The notes: generated by a model from the letters alone, not told the origin. 64,000 nt of DNA from SIG454 sp045646365 (GCA_045646365.1 JAZRKP010000044.1:1-64000); one strand, 5' to 3'; positions 26,957-34,830 are shown, numbered from the stretch's first letter. Numbers and translations are program-made.

Positions 26957-27628
26957 TTGAGTAAAATCTTTTATGTTGAAGATGATACAAATATTAGAGA
27001 GTTGGTTGAATATACTCTTAAATCATCAGGATTTTCCGTTAAGGGTTTTGAACTTGCAGAAAGCTTTTTTGAAAAGCTTAAAATTGAAAAGCCTGACCTT
27101 ATTCTTCTCGACATTATGCTTCCCGACAAGGATGGGATTTCTATTCTTAAGGAACTTAGAAATAACGGTGACTTTAAACACATCCCCGTTATTATGCTGA
27201 CTGCAAAATCCAGCCAGCTTGATAAAATCAAAGGTCTTGATGAGGGTGCTGATGATTATATAACTAAGCCATTTGATATAATTGAGCTTATTTCAAGGAT
27301 AAAGGCAGTTCTCCGCCGTACTAAACCCGAAGAGGAAAATATTTGCTATAACGGAATAACACTCAACAAAAAGAGACATATCCTCACAGTTGACGGGGAA
27401 GAAATTACTCTTACATTTAAGGAATTTGAACTGCTTTATCATCTTCTTATAAACCAAGGAATAGTTCTCGGCAGAGACAAACTTATGAATCTTGTCTGGG
27501 GAACTGATTTTGAGGGCGAAACGAGAACTGTTGATGTTCATATAAGAACACTCCGGCAAAAGCTTGGTGCTTGCGGAGAATATATAAAAACGGTTCGTAA
27601 CGTTGGTTATAAAATAGAGAAAGAATAA
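26957..27628 (+). CDS. PhoB/PhoP-type response regulator
   Basis: An OmpR/PhoB-class transcription factor. The receiver domain has the acidic pair EDD (about residue 7), phosphoacceptor aspartate in LLDIMLPDKDG (about 51) and the conserved lysine in ITKPFD (about 100). The C-terminal winged helix ends with the RTVDVHIRTLRQKL recognition helix. The start is most likely TTG 26957, five bases after GGTGGTGA; GTG codons at 26945 and 26948 overlap that site. It shares a transcript with the phosphate symporter. No sensor kinase is adjacent, so the partner is encoded elsewhere or the protein is an orphan. Confidence 0.87.
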   Translation: MSKIFYVEDDTNIRELVEYTLKSSGFSVKGFELAESFFEKLKIEKPDLILLDIMLPDKDGISILKELRNNGDFKHIPVIMLTAKSSQLDKIKGLDEGADDYITKPFDIIELISRIKAVLRRTKPEEENICYNGITLNKKRHILTVDGEEITLTFKEFELLYHLLINQGIVLGRDKLMNLVWGTDFEGETRTVDVHIRTLRQKLGACGEYIKTVRNVGYKIEKE

Positions 27629-27656
27629 AAGAAGTGTGGCTCGCCACACTTCTTTT
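27627..27656. terminator. Bidirectional terminator between the response regulator and the P-type ATPase
   Basis: A 14-bp inverted repeat (AAAAGAAGTGTGGC with GCCACACTTCTTTT) with a 2-nt loop has A and T runs on either side. It serves the converging genes and overlaps the stop of the ATPase gene. Confidence 0.9.
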
Positions 27657-29478
27657 ATTCTTTTATTCTCATTGTCCGCATAGCATTGAGTATTGCTGTA
27701 ACCGCAACCCCAACATCTGCAAAAACTGCTGCCCACATATTGGTTACGCCAAAGGCACTCAATATAAGCACCATAACTTTAACACCTATTGCAAAAACTA
27801 TATTCTGCCCTACTATTCTCATAGTCTTTTTCGCAATTTTAACCGCCACGGGGAGCTTTAAAAGATTGTCGTCCATTATAACAATATCCGCCGCCTCAAT
27901 AGAGGCATCTGAGCCAATTCCGCCCATCGCAATCCCTACATCCGCCAAAGCAAGGACAGGTGCGTCATTTATTCCGTCACCAACAAATGCAACGCATTTT
28001 CCGTTCTCAGCGATTTCCTTAACGGCATCCACCTTATCCTCAGGCAACAGTTCCGCTCTATATTCACTGACACAAATCTGTTTTAAAGCAAACTCTGCAT
28101 TTTCCATAGTGTCGCCGGTAAGCATCACAGTTTTATCTATTCCCGTTGCCAACAGTTCCTTTAAAGCTCTTTCGCTTTCCTCTTTTAAAGAGTCAGCCAC
28201 GATAACATATCCTGCATAAATTCCGTCAACCGCCATATAAAGTGCAGTACCATATTCTATGGGTATTCCACATTCTATACCATATTCCTGCATCAGTTTA
28301 AAGTTTCCCGAAAGAATTGTTTTTCCGTTAAGTTCCGCCCTGACACCTCTGCCCGCAATCTCTGTTATTTCAGCTTCTGCCTCGTTATTTCCAAAACAAC
28401 TGACCACCGCCTGAGCGATTGGATGATTTGAACCTTTTTCGGCTGAAACAAGATAACTTAGAAACTCTTCCTGACTCATTCCGACGGGATTTACAGAAAC
28501 GATTTCAAACTTACCTTTTGTAAGTGTTCCTGTTTTATCAAAAGCAAAAACTTCACATTTTGCCAACATTTCAAGATAGTTTGCGCCTTTTACCAATATT
28601 CCTTTTTTAGACGCACCGCCTATTCCCCCGAAAAATGAAAGGGGTACTGAAATCACCAAAGCACAAGGACAGGACACAACAAGAAACGACAACGCTCTGT
28701 ATATCCATTCCGAAAATCCGCCAAAAAACAACGGCGGAACAAAAGCGAGACATACCGCAAGACCTACAACAACAGGGGTATAATACGCCGAAAACCTCGT
28801 TATAAACCGCTCAGTTTTCGCTTTTGCCATTGTCGAATTTTCAACAAGCTCAAGAATTTTCGCTACGGTCGAATCAGAGTATTCTTTTTCTGCCCTGATT
28901 TTAATCATACCGTCAATATTTATAAAACCACTGCTTACTCTGTCCCCTTCTTCCGCATTCCTCGGAATGGACTCGCCCGTTAACGGGGCAGTATTAAAAG
29001 CAGTTTTCCCTTTGAATATAACTCCGTCAACGGGGACTTTTTCACCAGGCTTTATAATAAGAATATCCCCGACCTTGACCTCATCGGGTAATTTTTTCAA
29101 AACCGCTCCGTTTTCTTCAACAAAGGCATAGTCAGGGGAGATACTCATAAGCTCTTTTATAGAGCGTCTGCTCTTCCCCACAGAATAGCTTTGAAAAAGT
29201 TCGCCAATCTGATAAAAGATTATAACCGCAACCGCCTCGGTATATTCACCGATAACAAATGCACCAATGCTTGCCGTTGCCATAAGAAAATTCTCGTCAA
29301 GAAATTTCATCTTCAAAATCCGCAAAACTGCTTTTTTTATAATTTCATATCCAACCATAAGATATGATGCAATATAAACAAAAAATGCAATATTTTCGCT
29401 CGGCAACATTAGTCCCAGAACAAACAAAATCAGGGAAGCAATAATTCTTTTTAAAAGCTTTTTATCTTTTTTACTCAT
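27655..29478 (-). CDS. Heavy-metal translocating P1B-type ATPase (Cd/Zn/Pb or Cu group, CPC motif)
   Basis: A 607-residue metal-export pump without an N-terminal HMA domain. Membrane helices are followed by the actuator TGES (about residue 168), the metal-binding SCPCALV in TM6 (about 268), phosphorylation site DKTGTLT (about 317), HP-containing SNHPIAQAV (about 353) and GDGINDAPVLALADVG (about 501). The C-terminus resembles ZntA/CadA-type pumps. It begins three bases after the small HMA gene, which probably supplies metal. Exact metal specificity is uncertain. Confidence 0.9.
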   Translation of the reverse strand: MSKKDKKLLKRIIASLILFVLGLMLPSENIAFFVYIASYLMVGYEIIKKAVLRILKMKFLDENFLMATASIGAFVIGEYTEAVAVIIFYQIGELFQSYSVGKSRRSIKELMSISPDYAFVEENGAVLKKLPDEVKVGDILIIKPGEKVPVDGVIFKGKTAFNTAPLTGESIPRNAEEGDRVSSGFINIDGMIKIRAEKEYSDSTVAKILELVENSTMAKAKTERFITRFSAYYTPVVVGLAVCLAFVPPLFFGGFSEWIYRALSFLVVSCPCALVISVPLSFFGGIGGASKKGILVKGANYLEMLAKCEVFAFDKTGTLTKGKFEIVSVNPVGMSQEEFLSYLVSAEKGSNHPIAQAVVSCFGNNEAEAEITEIAGRGVRAELNGKTILSGNFKLMQEYGIECGIPIEYGTALYMAVDGIYAGYVIVADSLKEESERALKELLATGIDKTVMLTGDTMENAEFALKQICVSEYRAELLPEDKVDAVKEIAENGKCVAFVGDGINDAPVLALADVGIAMGGIGSDASIEAADIVIMDDNLLKLPVAVKIAKKTMRIVGQNIVFAIGVKVMVLILSAFGVTNMWAAVFADVGVAVTAILNAMRTMRIKE

Positions 29479-29481
29479 ACT

Positions 29482-29700
29482 TTAGTATGTAACAACGCAA
29501 TCAGGCTCAACATCCTTGCAAACCTCAACAGCCGCCTCGGTTATTCTCGCCTCATCCTCTTCATTCATTTCAATAACCATTTTCTGTGTTATAAAATTAA
29601 CTTTAGCCTCTATAACGCCGTCAATCTTATTAACATCTCTTTCAACGCTTGCCGCACAGTTAGGGCAACAAAGTCCTTCAATAGTAAAAATCTTCTTCAT
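29482..29700 (-). CDS. Heavy-metal-associated (HMA) domain protein
   Basis: A 72-residue ferredoxin-like metallochaperone with the GLCCPNCAASVE metal-binding loop (CxxC, residues 12-15) and the typical V-x-A-K-V-N strand. It probably hands metal to, or regulates, the ATPase encoded immediately downstream, which lacks its own HMA domain. AGGAGGAG precedes the ATG. Confidence 0.9.
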   Translation of the reverse strand: MKKIFTIEGLCCPNCAASVERDVNKIDGVIEAKVNFITQKMVIEMNEEDEARITEAAVEVCKDVEPDCVVTY

Positions 29701-29739
29701 AAGTCTCCTCCTTTTTGTTCTCTTTTGAAGAATAAATAC

Positions 29740-29768
29740 ATATTACCACTTTTCACATATTTAGTCAA
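29740..29768 (-). promoter_or_regulatory. Promoter of the HMA-ATPase operon
   Basis: TTGACT (29763-29768), 17-bp spacer, TAATAT (29740-29745) on the minus strand. The -35 overlaps the stop region of the preceding peptidoglycan-binding gene. Confidence 0.75.
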
Positions 29769-30286
29769 TACTTTTCAGAGAAATGCCTGTCATTGTGGAA
29801 TCTTACCGCTTTGTTCCAGAGTGATTTACTCATCCGCCCCGTTTCCTCAAGTCCAAAAACCCTTTGAAGTTCCTTGACCGAATTTTCTGTTGCATCATCA
29901 AAAACTCCCGTTATTTCAATTAACTCAGGATTTTCCAGCCGTCTCGCAAAGGCTCTGAGCAGGGTTTGTAGAACATATATTTCATCAAAGGCATCCCCCT
30001 TTTTCATCTCCGCAATACCAAGCGGAAAAAATGACACCTTTTCAGGAACGGACAACATCTCATCCGCAATAAGAAAATCTTCATATATTTTTTCCCATGT
30101 CAAACTATCAACTCTGCCCGTTGCAGGGATATTATTTCTTATTTGATACGCTATAACCGCCTCAACTGTTTCAGGGCCATATATTCCGTCGGGATTTAAT
30201 AGATTTATTTCATCGTTTGCTATCTGTATTCTTCTCAAATAATTCTGAATTTCGTAAACATCTGACTTGTTATTCTGTTTTTGCAT
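29765..30286 (-). CDS. Peptidoglycan-binding domain protein, two PG_binding_1-like repeats
   Basis: A 173-residue protein with no signal peptide. Two PG_binding_1-type units are visible: residues about 10-70 (IQNYLRRI...GIYGPETVEAVIAYQ...TGRVDSLTWEKI) and about 100-160 (LQTLLRAF...GVFDDATENSVKELQ...TGRMSKSLWNKA). ATG 30286 follows a GGAGGGG site and starts one base after the stop of the upstream SpoIID-like gene. Probably acts with its two upstream neighbours in cell-wall or spore-cortex binding; this is inference from domains. Confidence 0.82.
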   Translation of the reverse strand: MQKQNNKSDVYEIQNYLRRIQIANDEINLLNPDGIYGPETVEAVIAYQIRNNIPATGRVDSLTWEKIYEDFLIADEMLSVPEKVSFFPLGIAEMKKGDAFDEIYVLQTLLRAFARRLENPELIEITGVFDDATENSVKELQRVFGLEETGRMSKSLWNKAVRFHNDRHFSEKY

Positions 30287-30287
30287 A

Positions 30288-31691
30288 TTACCCCTCCTGA
30301 GAAACTTCATAGCCTGGTGCCTGACCTTCATTTTTTGTTTCACCCAATATCAAATCATTATATTCTTCCGCTATGGCATTCCATGTTGCAGGACCGACAA
30401 AGCCTGTAGGTTCCAAACCAAATAGTTCCTGAAAAGCAATAACCGCCTCCGAGTCTGTCTCCCCGAATGTGCCATTTACTGTAACTGTTGGGATTTCGCT
30501 ATAAGTTTCCGAAATTCTTGCCAGATACTCCTGAATAACCCTGACATATTCGCCCTGACTCCCCAAAACCACTGGTGTTCCGGGATAAGGAACTGTATTA
30601 TTTCCCACATTTTCGGGAGAAATAGTTTCAACTATTCCAAGATATGTGTTTGAGATACTGTTCCATGTTTCTCTGTCAACCTCTCCTGTTACATTAAGTC
30701 CGTAAAATCTTTGAAATGCCTCAACTGCATTTCGGGTTGCATCGCCATAAACCCCGTCTATGGAAATAGGTGGGATTGCATTGTTATAAACCGAAATCAG
30801 CAGAAGATAATATTGAAGTGCTGACACACTCTCCCCTCTGTCTCCCACACGCAACGCACCTTTATACTGCTTAGCAACATCTTCTATTGTCTGCCCCTCA
30901 GAATCAACATCCGCCAGTTTTTTTACCGCCACATATATTTCCTGAAGCTGATACCATGTTCCTTTTCCAACAATTCCGTCCGCAGTCATATTGAAAGTCT
31001 GCTGAAATTTTCTGACGGCATCCTCTGTTTCAACCCCAAAGACTCCTGTGGGGTTTGGTATTTTCGGAATAAGCGGATAGTTTTTTGATATTCTGTTAAG
31101 CTGGTTTTGTATTCTCCTGACCGAATCTCCCGAACTCCCTATTCTAAGCGGAGTCCCGGGATATGAGTCCGATACATTCATAACAGGAGCATCAAAAACC
31201 AAATCAATATCGTCTCCGTAGTAATTAGTCAAAATTTCATAAGGCACAAGTCCCTCTTCCGCAAGAGTTACACTCCCCCACTGCGAAAGTCCATCACAGC
31301 TCACCTCTATTCCGTCACAATAGGTGGCAAACAACGGCTCAACAAATCCCTGCCGTCTTATATAGTCATTAAATATCTCATCCACAATCTCATTTATGTT
31401 CTCAAATATATTCCGACCTTTAACAAAAGACTGGTCATATGCCGTTGAATTTGTTATATCAAAGTCATAACCTCTCGCTCTGTACCATTCCGTGTAAACT
31501 CTGTTCAATGCATAGGAAATCTGAGCATAGATATTCGCTCTTATGGCATTTTCAGGCCAGGTTGGATATATTTCACTGGATGCAACATTTTTTATATAAT
31601 CAGCAAACGAAACCGTAACATTTTCCGCACTCGAATTTGGTGCTCCAAGGTGAACTGTTATAGTTTCAGGTATAACAGGTGTTCCATTCAT
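30288..31691 (-). CDS. SpoIID-like domain protein with three peptidoglycan-binding repeats
   Basis: A 467-residue protein without a signal peptide. Residues about 20-165 resemble SpoIID/LytB: SFADYIKNVASSEIYPTWP, including the glutamate corresponding to the catalytic position, and a terminal LSQWGSVTLAEEGL...ILTNYYG like the SpoIID SQxGA...YYP end. Three PG_binding_1 units follow (about 175-250, 275-355, 375-455), each with GVFG/GVYG/GTFG and a terminal TWxxI. SpoIID itself is a membrane-anchored lytic transglycosylase of engulfment. The lack of export signal and the fused wall-binding repeats set this protein apart. Activity is inferred, not proven. Confidence 0.8.
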   Translation of the reverse strand: MNGTPVIPETITVHLGAPNSSAENVTVSFADYIKNVASSEIYPTWPENAIRANIYAQISYALNRVYTEWYRARGYDFDITNSTAYDQSFVKGRNIFENINEIVDEIFNDYIRRQGFVEPLFATYCDGIEVSCDGLSQWGSVTLAEEGLVPYEILTNYYGDDIDLVFDAPVMNVSDSYPGTPLRIGSSGDSVRRIQNQLNRISKNYPLIPKIPNPTGVFGVETEDAVRKFQQTFNMTADGIVGKGTWYQLQEIYVAVKKLADVDSEGQTIEDVAKQYKGALRVGDRGESVSALQYYLLLISVYNNAIPPISIDGVYGDATRNAVEAFQRFYGLNVTGEVDRETWNSISNTYLGIVETISPENVGNNTVPYPGTPVVLGSQGEYVRVIQEYLARISETYSEIPTVTVNGTFGETDSEAVIAFQELFGLEPTGFVGPATWNAIAEEYNDLILGETKNEGQAPGYEVSQEG

Positions 31692-31703
31692 ACTAACCCC
31701 TCC

Positions 31704-32087
31704 TTACAGATTCTCAGGCTCTTTATCAGTTATAACTTCAGGTGTCCTGATATACCCCAGAGGAACAGGAATCAACAAAACCTGCTGAACTGTCGTTTGT
31801 CCGCCAAATATGGGAACATCAAGATTCTCCACAGGATAATACCCCTCCATATCTGTTCTGATATTATAAATACTGTAATTATCCTTTTGGTTTGGCTCAA
31901 GCGAATTATCCCTGCTGGGTGCATCAAGCTCTATCCGCTCAGTCTGCCCGTTTCTATCTGTCACTAACACCCGTTCAACCATTCCCCCGTTCGTTTCATT
32001 GGTCACTGTTATGTGCGCTCCCGAAACAGGAACACCTTTCCCTGCAGTAAGTGTCTGAATTATCAGATACCCTTTATCATTTTCCAT
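31704..32087 (-). CDS. Small beta-sandwich protein, carboxypeptidase-regulatory-like
   Basis: A 127-residue protein without signal peptide or known catalytic motif. The pattern LIIQTLTAGKGVPVSGAHITV...TDRNGQTERIEL...YSIYNIRTDMEGY resembles a transthyretin/carboxypeptidase-regulatory beta sandwich. It starts the three-gene unit with the SpoIID-like and peptidoglycan-binding proteins (12-bp gap) behind GGAGG. Function unknown; a structural partner of the following proteins is the simplest guess. Confidence 0.7.
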   Translation of the reverse strand: MENDKGYLIIQTLTAGKGVPVSGAHITVTNETNGGMVERVLVTDRNGQTERIELDAPSRDNSLEPNQKDNYSIYNIRTDMEGYYPVENLDVPIFGGQTTVQQVLLIPVPLGYIRTPEVITDKEPENL

Positions 32088-32138
32088 ATAACAACCTCCG
32101 CAACATACTTTTATTCAGTTATATTTATGCATAAACTC

Positions 32139-32167
32139 TTGACAATATTTCTGTTTTGCGGTATTAT
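32139..32167 (+). promoter_or_regulatory. Consensus promoter of the tRNA-Arg locus
   Basis: TTGACA (32139-32144), 17-bp spacer, TATTAT (32162-32167), ending 22 bp before the first tRNA-like sequence. It is divergent from the 32087 gene. Confidence 0.85.
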
Positions 32168-32188
32168 ATATTGGTAAATTTAATGTAT

Positions 32189-32331
32189 GCCCTCTTAGTT
32201 AAGTGGATATAAGAACCGCACGCCGTTTTCAAAATCATAGATTTTGACGGCTGAGCGAACCTTTTTATTCGCTTCGCTCATAATAACAAGCCCCTCCTAA
32301 GGGAAAACAGTTCCGTCACCTCAAGAGGGTA
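32189..32331 (+). pseudogene. tRNA-Arg(CCU)-like gene split by a 70-bp palindromic insert
   Basis: GCCCTCT (32189-32195) and AGAGGGT (32324-32330) form an acceptor stem with the same G1-U72 ending as the intact tRNA downstream. TAGTTAAGTGGA matches its D arm, and CTCCTAA (32294-32300) is an identical anticodon loop. Removing 32213-32282 with one ATAA copy restores the D stem GTTA/TAAC. The T arm does not pair and no CCA is encoded, so the copy is degenerate as well as interrupted. Confidence 0.65.
32213..32282. repeat. 70-bp double-hairpin insertion flanked by ATAA
   Basis: It contains hairpin 1 (GCCGT...CAAAATC with GATTTTG-ACGGC, 32222-32251, 12 bp with a 3-nt bulge) and hairpin 2 (TGAGCGAA with TTCGCTCA, 32252-32280). 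ATAA at 32209-32212 and 32283-32286 looks like a target duplication. The form is that of a small non-autonomous palindromic element. Confidence 0.55.
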
Positions 32332-32366
32332 TAATAATACAAAAATTGAATATTCTTAGCAAATCC

Positions 32367-32441
32367 GCCCCCATAGTTAAGTGGAGATAACATGCCCCTC
32401 CTAAGGGCAAATCGTGCGTTCGAGTCGCGCTGGGGGTGCCA
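32367..32441 (+). tRNA. tRNA-Arg (anticodon CCU)
   Basis: Folds as a complete cloverleaf: acceptor GCCCCCA/TGGGGGT with a G1-U72 pair, D stem GTTA/TAAC, anticodon stem TGCCC/GGGCA with loop CTCCTAA (CCU, reads AGG), T stem GTGCG/CGCGC with loop TTCGAGT, discriminator G and encoded CCA. Its 3' end faces the integrase gene 190 bp away. Confidence 0.9.
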
Positions 32442-32443
32442 CC

Positions 32444-32490
32444 AATACCGCATTATTACTGGCTTTTTAGTAATTATGTGGTATTTTTAT
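32444..32490 (+). terminator. Terminator after tRNA-Arg
   Basis: A long imperfect stem, AATACCGCATTATTACT with AGTAATTATGTGGTATT, is followed by TTTATTTTTT, directly after the CCA end. Confidence 0.85.
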
Positions 32491-32536
32491 TTTTTCCTTC
32501 ACAGATGAAAAAAATTTTATTTTTCTCCATCTAATC

Positions 32537-32597
32537 TTGCTAATTGGAAACGAACTATTTTAAGGGGATTTGCTAATAAATTCGACCTTTTGCTAAT
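32537..32597. repeat. Left-end TTGCTAAT repeats (probable integrase arm sites)
   Basis: TTGCTAAT occurs at 32537, TTTGCTAATAAA at 32569 and TTTGCTAAT at 32589, between the tRNA and the integrase stop. The same 12-mer TTTGCTAATAAA recurs at 38145 on the other side of the island. Confidence 0.6.
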
Positions 32598-32612
32598 TGT
32601 TAAGTTAGTTTT

Positions 32613-32634
32613 GTTTCGAACGGCACTTCGAAAC
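32613..32634. repeat. Perfect inverted repeat GTTTCGAA / TTCGAAAC at the integrase 3' end
   Basis: 8-bp arms (32613-32620 and 32627-32634) with a 6-nt spacer touch the integrase stop. There is no T run on either side, so a protein-binding or recombination site is as likely as a terminator. Confidence 0.5.
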
Positions 32635-33821
32635 TACGCTTTAGCAGCAATCAATTGTGATAATGTTTCTAAAAGTTCCGGAGATTTTTGCAGTTGCGCA
32701 ATAAGGCTGGCCACATCTAATGTTTGCTGTCCTTGTTCGGGCGGTGCTTGAACATTTCTCAAATCAACTTTAATATTATAAAATGAGTTTTCAAATTTCA
32801 TAGCATTTATTTTCCTGTCCTCATCTAATATATGAGCATAAACATCTGTTATCATATCTATTTGAGCATGTCCTGTATCTCCCTGTGTTGCTTTCAAATC
32901 TCCATGATTCAGTTTCAACTTATATGTTGTGCTTGAATGTCTGAGTGAATGAAAAACTACATTAGGAAGTTCCGCTTTTTTCCTTAACGATTCAAATGCT
33001 TTTAAAAGAACTCTCCCCTCACATGGCCTGCCGTTATTTAAAGCAACAACTAAATTATAATCCGAGTATTCATCAGCAAGTAATTCTTTCAATTCTTCCT
33101 GATGTTGTTTCCACTCCCTCAATATGTAAGCTAATGTTTTTGGTAGCCATATTTTTCTTATACTGCTATCTGTTTTAGGTTTCTTGAGTACAACTCTTGT
33201 ACTCGTGTTAGGCATAAGCGGTGGAAATACAAAATACACATCTTTTTTATCTAATATTTCAAGACTTCGTTTTGACGCCCTTTGAAGTTCCTTATCGATG
33301 TAAACATACGCATCATCCCTTGCAATGTCATCATCAGATATATGAACATTATCCCAAGTCAATCCAAGAATTTCACCCTCACGCATAGAACAAGCAAATG
33401 CTAAATTTATTGCAACATATAATTTACCGTCCTCACATTTATCCAATGCTTTTCTGATCATATCCGCCGACCAAATATCTCTTTTTTTATATTTAGGTCG
33501 GGTATACATCGAAAACTCAAATGGATTCTTTTGTATTATTTCCCATTTGACCGCTTGTTTAAAGGCACACGACAATAGTTTATAAATTTTATCCCTTGTC
33601 TGCTCCGGCAAATACTCATCCTTCGGTTTTCTATTTCTACTAACTACAGATTTTGTTTTTTCCAGTGTTCTGGTGAATTGATCAACAAATCTTGTATTTA
33701 TCTGTTGCATAGGTACATCACCGATTAAGGGATTTATGTAATTTGCAATAAGACCTGTATTTCCATCGTAAGTTGACATACTCCATTTCTTCTCACCATA
33801 TAACACAACGAAATCGTGCAA
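32634..33821 (-). CDS. Tyrosine recombinase/integrase of the island (5' end abnormal)
   Basis: A phage/ICE-type integrase: core-binding domain (about residues 1-105) and catalytic domain with arginine in CSMREGEILGL (about 145), HSLRHSSTTY (about 292) and the terminal GDTGHAQIDMITDVYAH with tyrosine (about 327). The annotated start is TTG 33821, which lacks a good ribosome site. The same frame stays open to 34007 and encodes a convincing N-terminal arm-binding domain (KAYSVVYNYTDENGE, then KWETWHTLHEAQ), yet has no ATG, GTG or TTG there. The start appears lost next to the toxin-antitoxin promoter. Located beside tRNA-Arg, a usual integration target. Confidence 0.85.
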   Translation of the reverse strand: MHDFVVLYGEKKWSMSTYDGNTGLIANYINPLIGDVPMQQINTRFVDQFTRTLEKTKSVVSRNRKPKDEYLPEQTRDKIYKLLSCAFKQAVKWEIIQKNPFEFSMYTRPKYKKRDIWSADMIRKALDKCEDGKLYVAINLAFACSMREGEILGLTWDNVHISDDDIARDDAYVYIDKELQRASKRSLEILDKKDVYFVFPPLMPNTSTRVVLKKPKTDSSIRKIWLPKTLAYILREWKQHQEELKELLADEYSDYNLVVALNNGRPCEGRVLLKAFESLRKKAELPNVVFHSLRHSSTTYKLKLNHGDLKATQGDTGHAQIDMITDVYAHILDEDRKINAMKFENSFYNIKVDLRNVQAPPEQGQQTLDVASLIAQLQKSPELLETLSQLIAAKA

Positions 33822-34010
33822 AAATTCCGAAACTGTTTGATTTGTTGGCGGAATAAATATACCATTATATTGTTGATTTTCAACCTCGGCTTTTCTTTTT
33901 TGAGCTTCATGAAGAGTATGCCAAGTTTCCCACTTTTGTCTACTCTCTCCATTTTCATCAGTATAGTTATAAACGACTGAATATGCTTTTTTTCTTTTTA
34001 TAATTAATTA

Positions 34011-34067
34011 TTGACAATTTGATTGATATGATATATAATAATAGTACAGATACGATATTATCGTACT
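34011..34067 (+). promoter_or_regulatory. Promoter and operator of the HigBA-type module
   Basis: TTGACA (34011-34016), 17-bp spacer, TATAAT (34034-34039). Just downstream is the palindrome TACGATA-T-TATCGTA (34051-34065), within outer arms AGTAC/GTACT (34043-34067). That is a fitting site for autorepression by the antitoxin. Confidence 0.8.
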
Positions 34068-34092
34068 AATATTTTTACAAAGATGTGATATA

Positions 34093-34422
34093 ATGAAAAG
34101 AGAATTTGTTTTTACTAAACCGTTTTTAGTTTCATGGAAAGCAATGGGATTAAATGATGACCAATTAAAAGATCTTGAACAAATATTGCTCGAAAACTCA
34201 AAAACAGGTGATGTTATCCAAGGAACCGGTGGTGCCAGAAAAATGAGAATTCACCTTGACGGCCGAGGAAAAAGTGGTGGTGGTCGCGTTATCTATCTTG
34301 ATGTTTTCGAAAAAGAAAAGCTCTATCTACTCTTCGCCTATCCTAAAAACATGCAAAGCAATTTAACGCCCGAACAGTTAAAAATTTTGAAAACCATTAT
34401 AGATGCCATAAAAAAGGAGTGA
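34093..34422 (+). CDS. higB: RelE/HigB-type toxin
   Basis: A 109-residue RelE-superfamily protein, probably a ribosome-dependent mRNA interferase. The pattern TGDVIQGTGGARKMRIHLDGRGKSGGGRVIYLDVFEKEKLYLLFAYPKN is the HigB-2/RelE core, with the conserved basic residues and the terminal aromatic strand. It precedes its antitoxin by four bases, the toxin-first order of HigBA systems. It sits at the 5' edge of the integrase, on the island. Confidence 0.88.
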   Translation: MKREFVFTKPFLVSWKAMGLNDDQLKDLEQILLENSKTGDVIQGTGGARKMRIHLDGRGKSGGGRVIYLDVFEKEKLYLLFAYPKNMQSNLTPEQLKILKTIIDAIKKE

Positions 34423-34426
34423 TACT

Positions 34427-34780
34427 ATGCCTGAAATTAGATTTAAATCAGCTTTATCTATAGAAGAAATTGAAAACAATTTTCAAGAAATTGATTTTTT
34501 CTCTAGTCTTATGGACGGATTAAACGAAGCTCTTGCGTACGAAAAAGGTAAAGCAAGTGCAGAGACATTTGCTCGAAAACAATCCCTTCCAAACATCAAT
34601 GTTCGCGAAGTCAGGACTTCCCTTTCAATGACACAAAGAAATTTCGCCGAAGTACTCGGGGTATCCTGCAGAACAATTGAAGCTTGGGAGCGTGGTCGTT
34701 CGAATCCAAACCCCACAGCAAAAAAATTAATCTATCTAATCCAAGAAGATCATTCTATTGTGGATAAATTAAATTATTAA
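34427..34780 (+). CDS. higA: HigA-type antitoxin, XRE helix-turn-helix
   Basis: A 117-residue antitoxin. The C-terminal half holds an XRE-family HTH (REVRTSLSMTQRNFAEVLGVSCRTIEAWERGRSNP, about residues 60-95). The N-terminal part probably contacts the toxin. It is likely to bind the palindrome at 34051 and repress the pair. A terminator follows at 34800. Confidence 0.88.
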   Translation: MPEIRFKSALSIEEIENNFQEIDFFSSLMDGLNEALAYEKGKASAETFARKQSLPNINVREVRTSLSMTQRNFAEVLGVSCRTIEAWERGRSNPNPTAKKLIYLIQEDHSIVDKLNY

Positions 34781-34799
34781 CCACTCAAATCCATCCTTA

Positions 34800-34830
34800 A
34801 AGAACACCTTCAAGTTTGGGTGTTCTTTTT
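34800..34830 (+). terminator. Terminator of higBA
   Basis: AGAACACC (34801-34808) pairs with GGTGTTCT (34819-34826) and is followed by five T residues. Confidence 0.88.
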
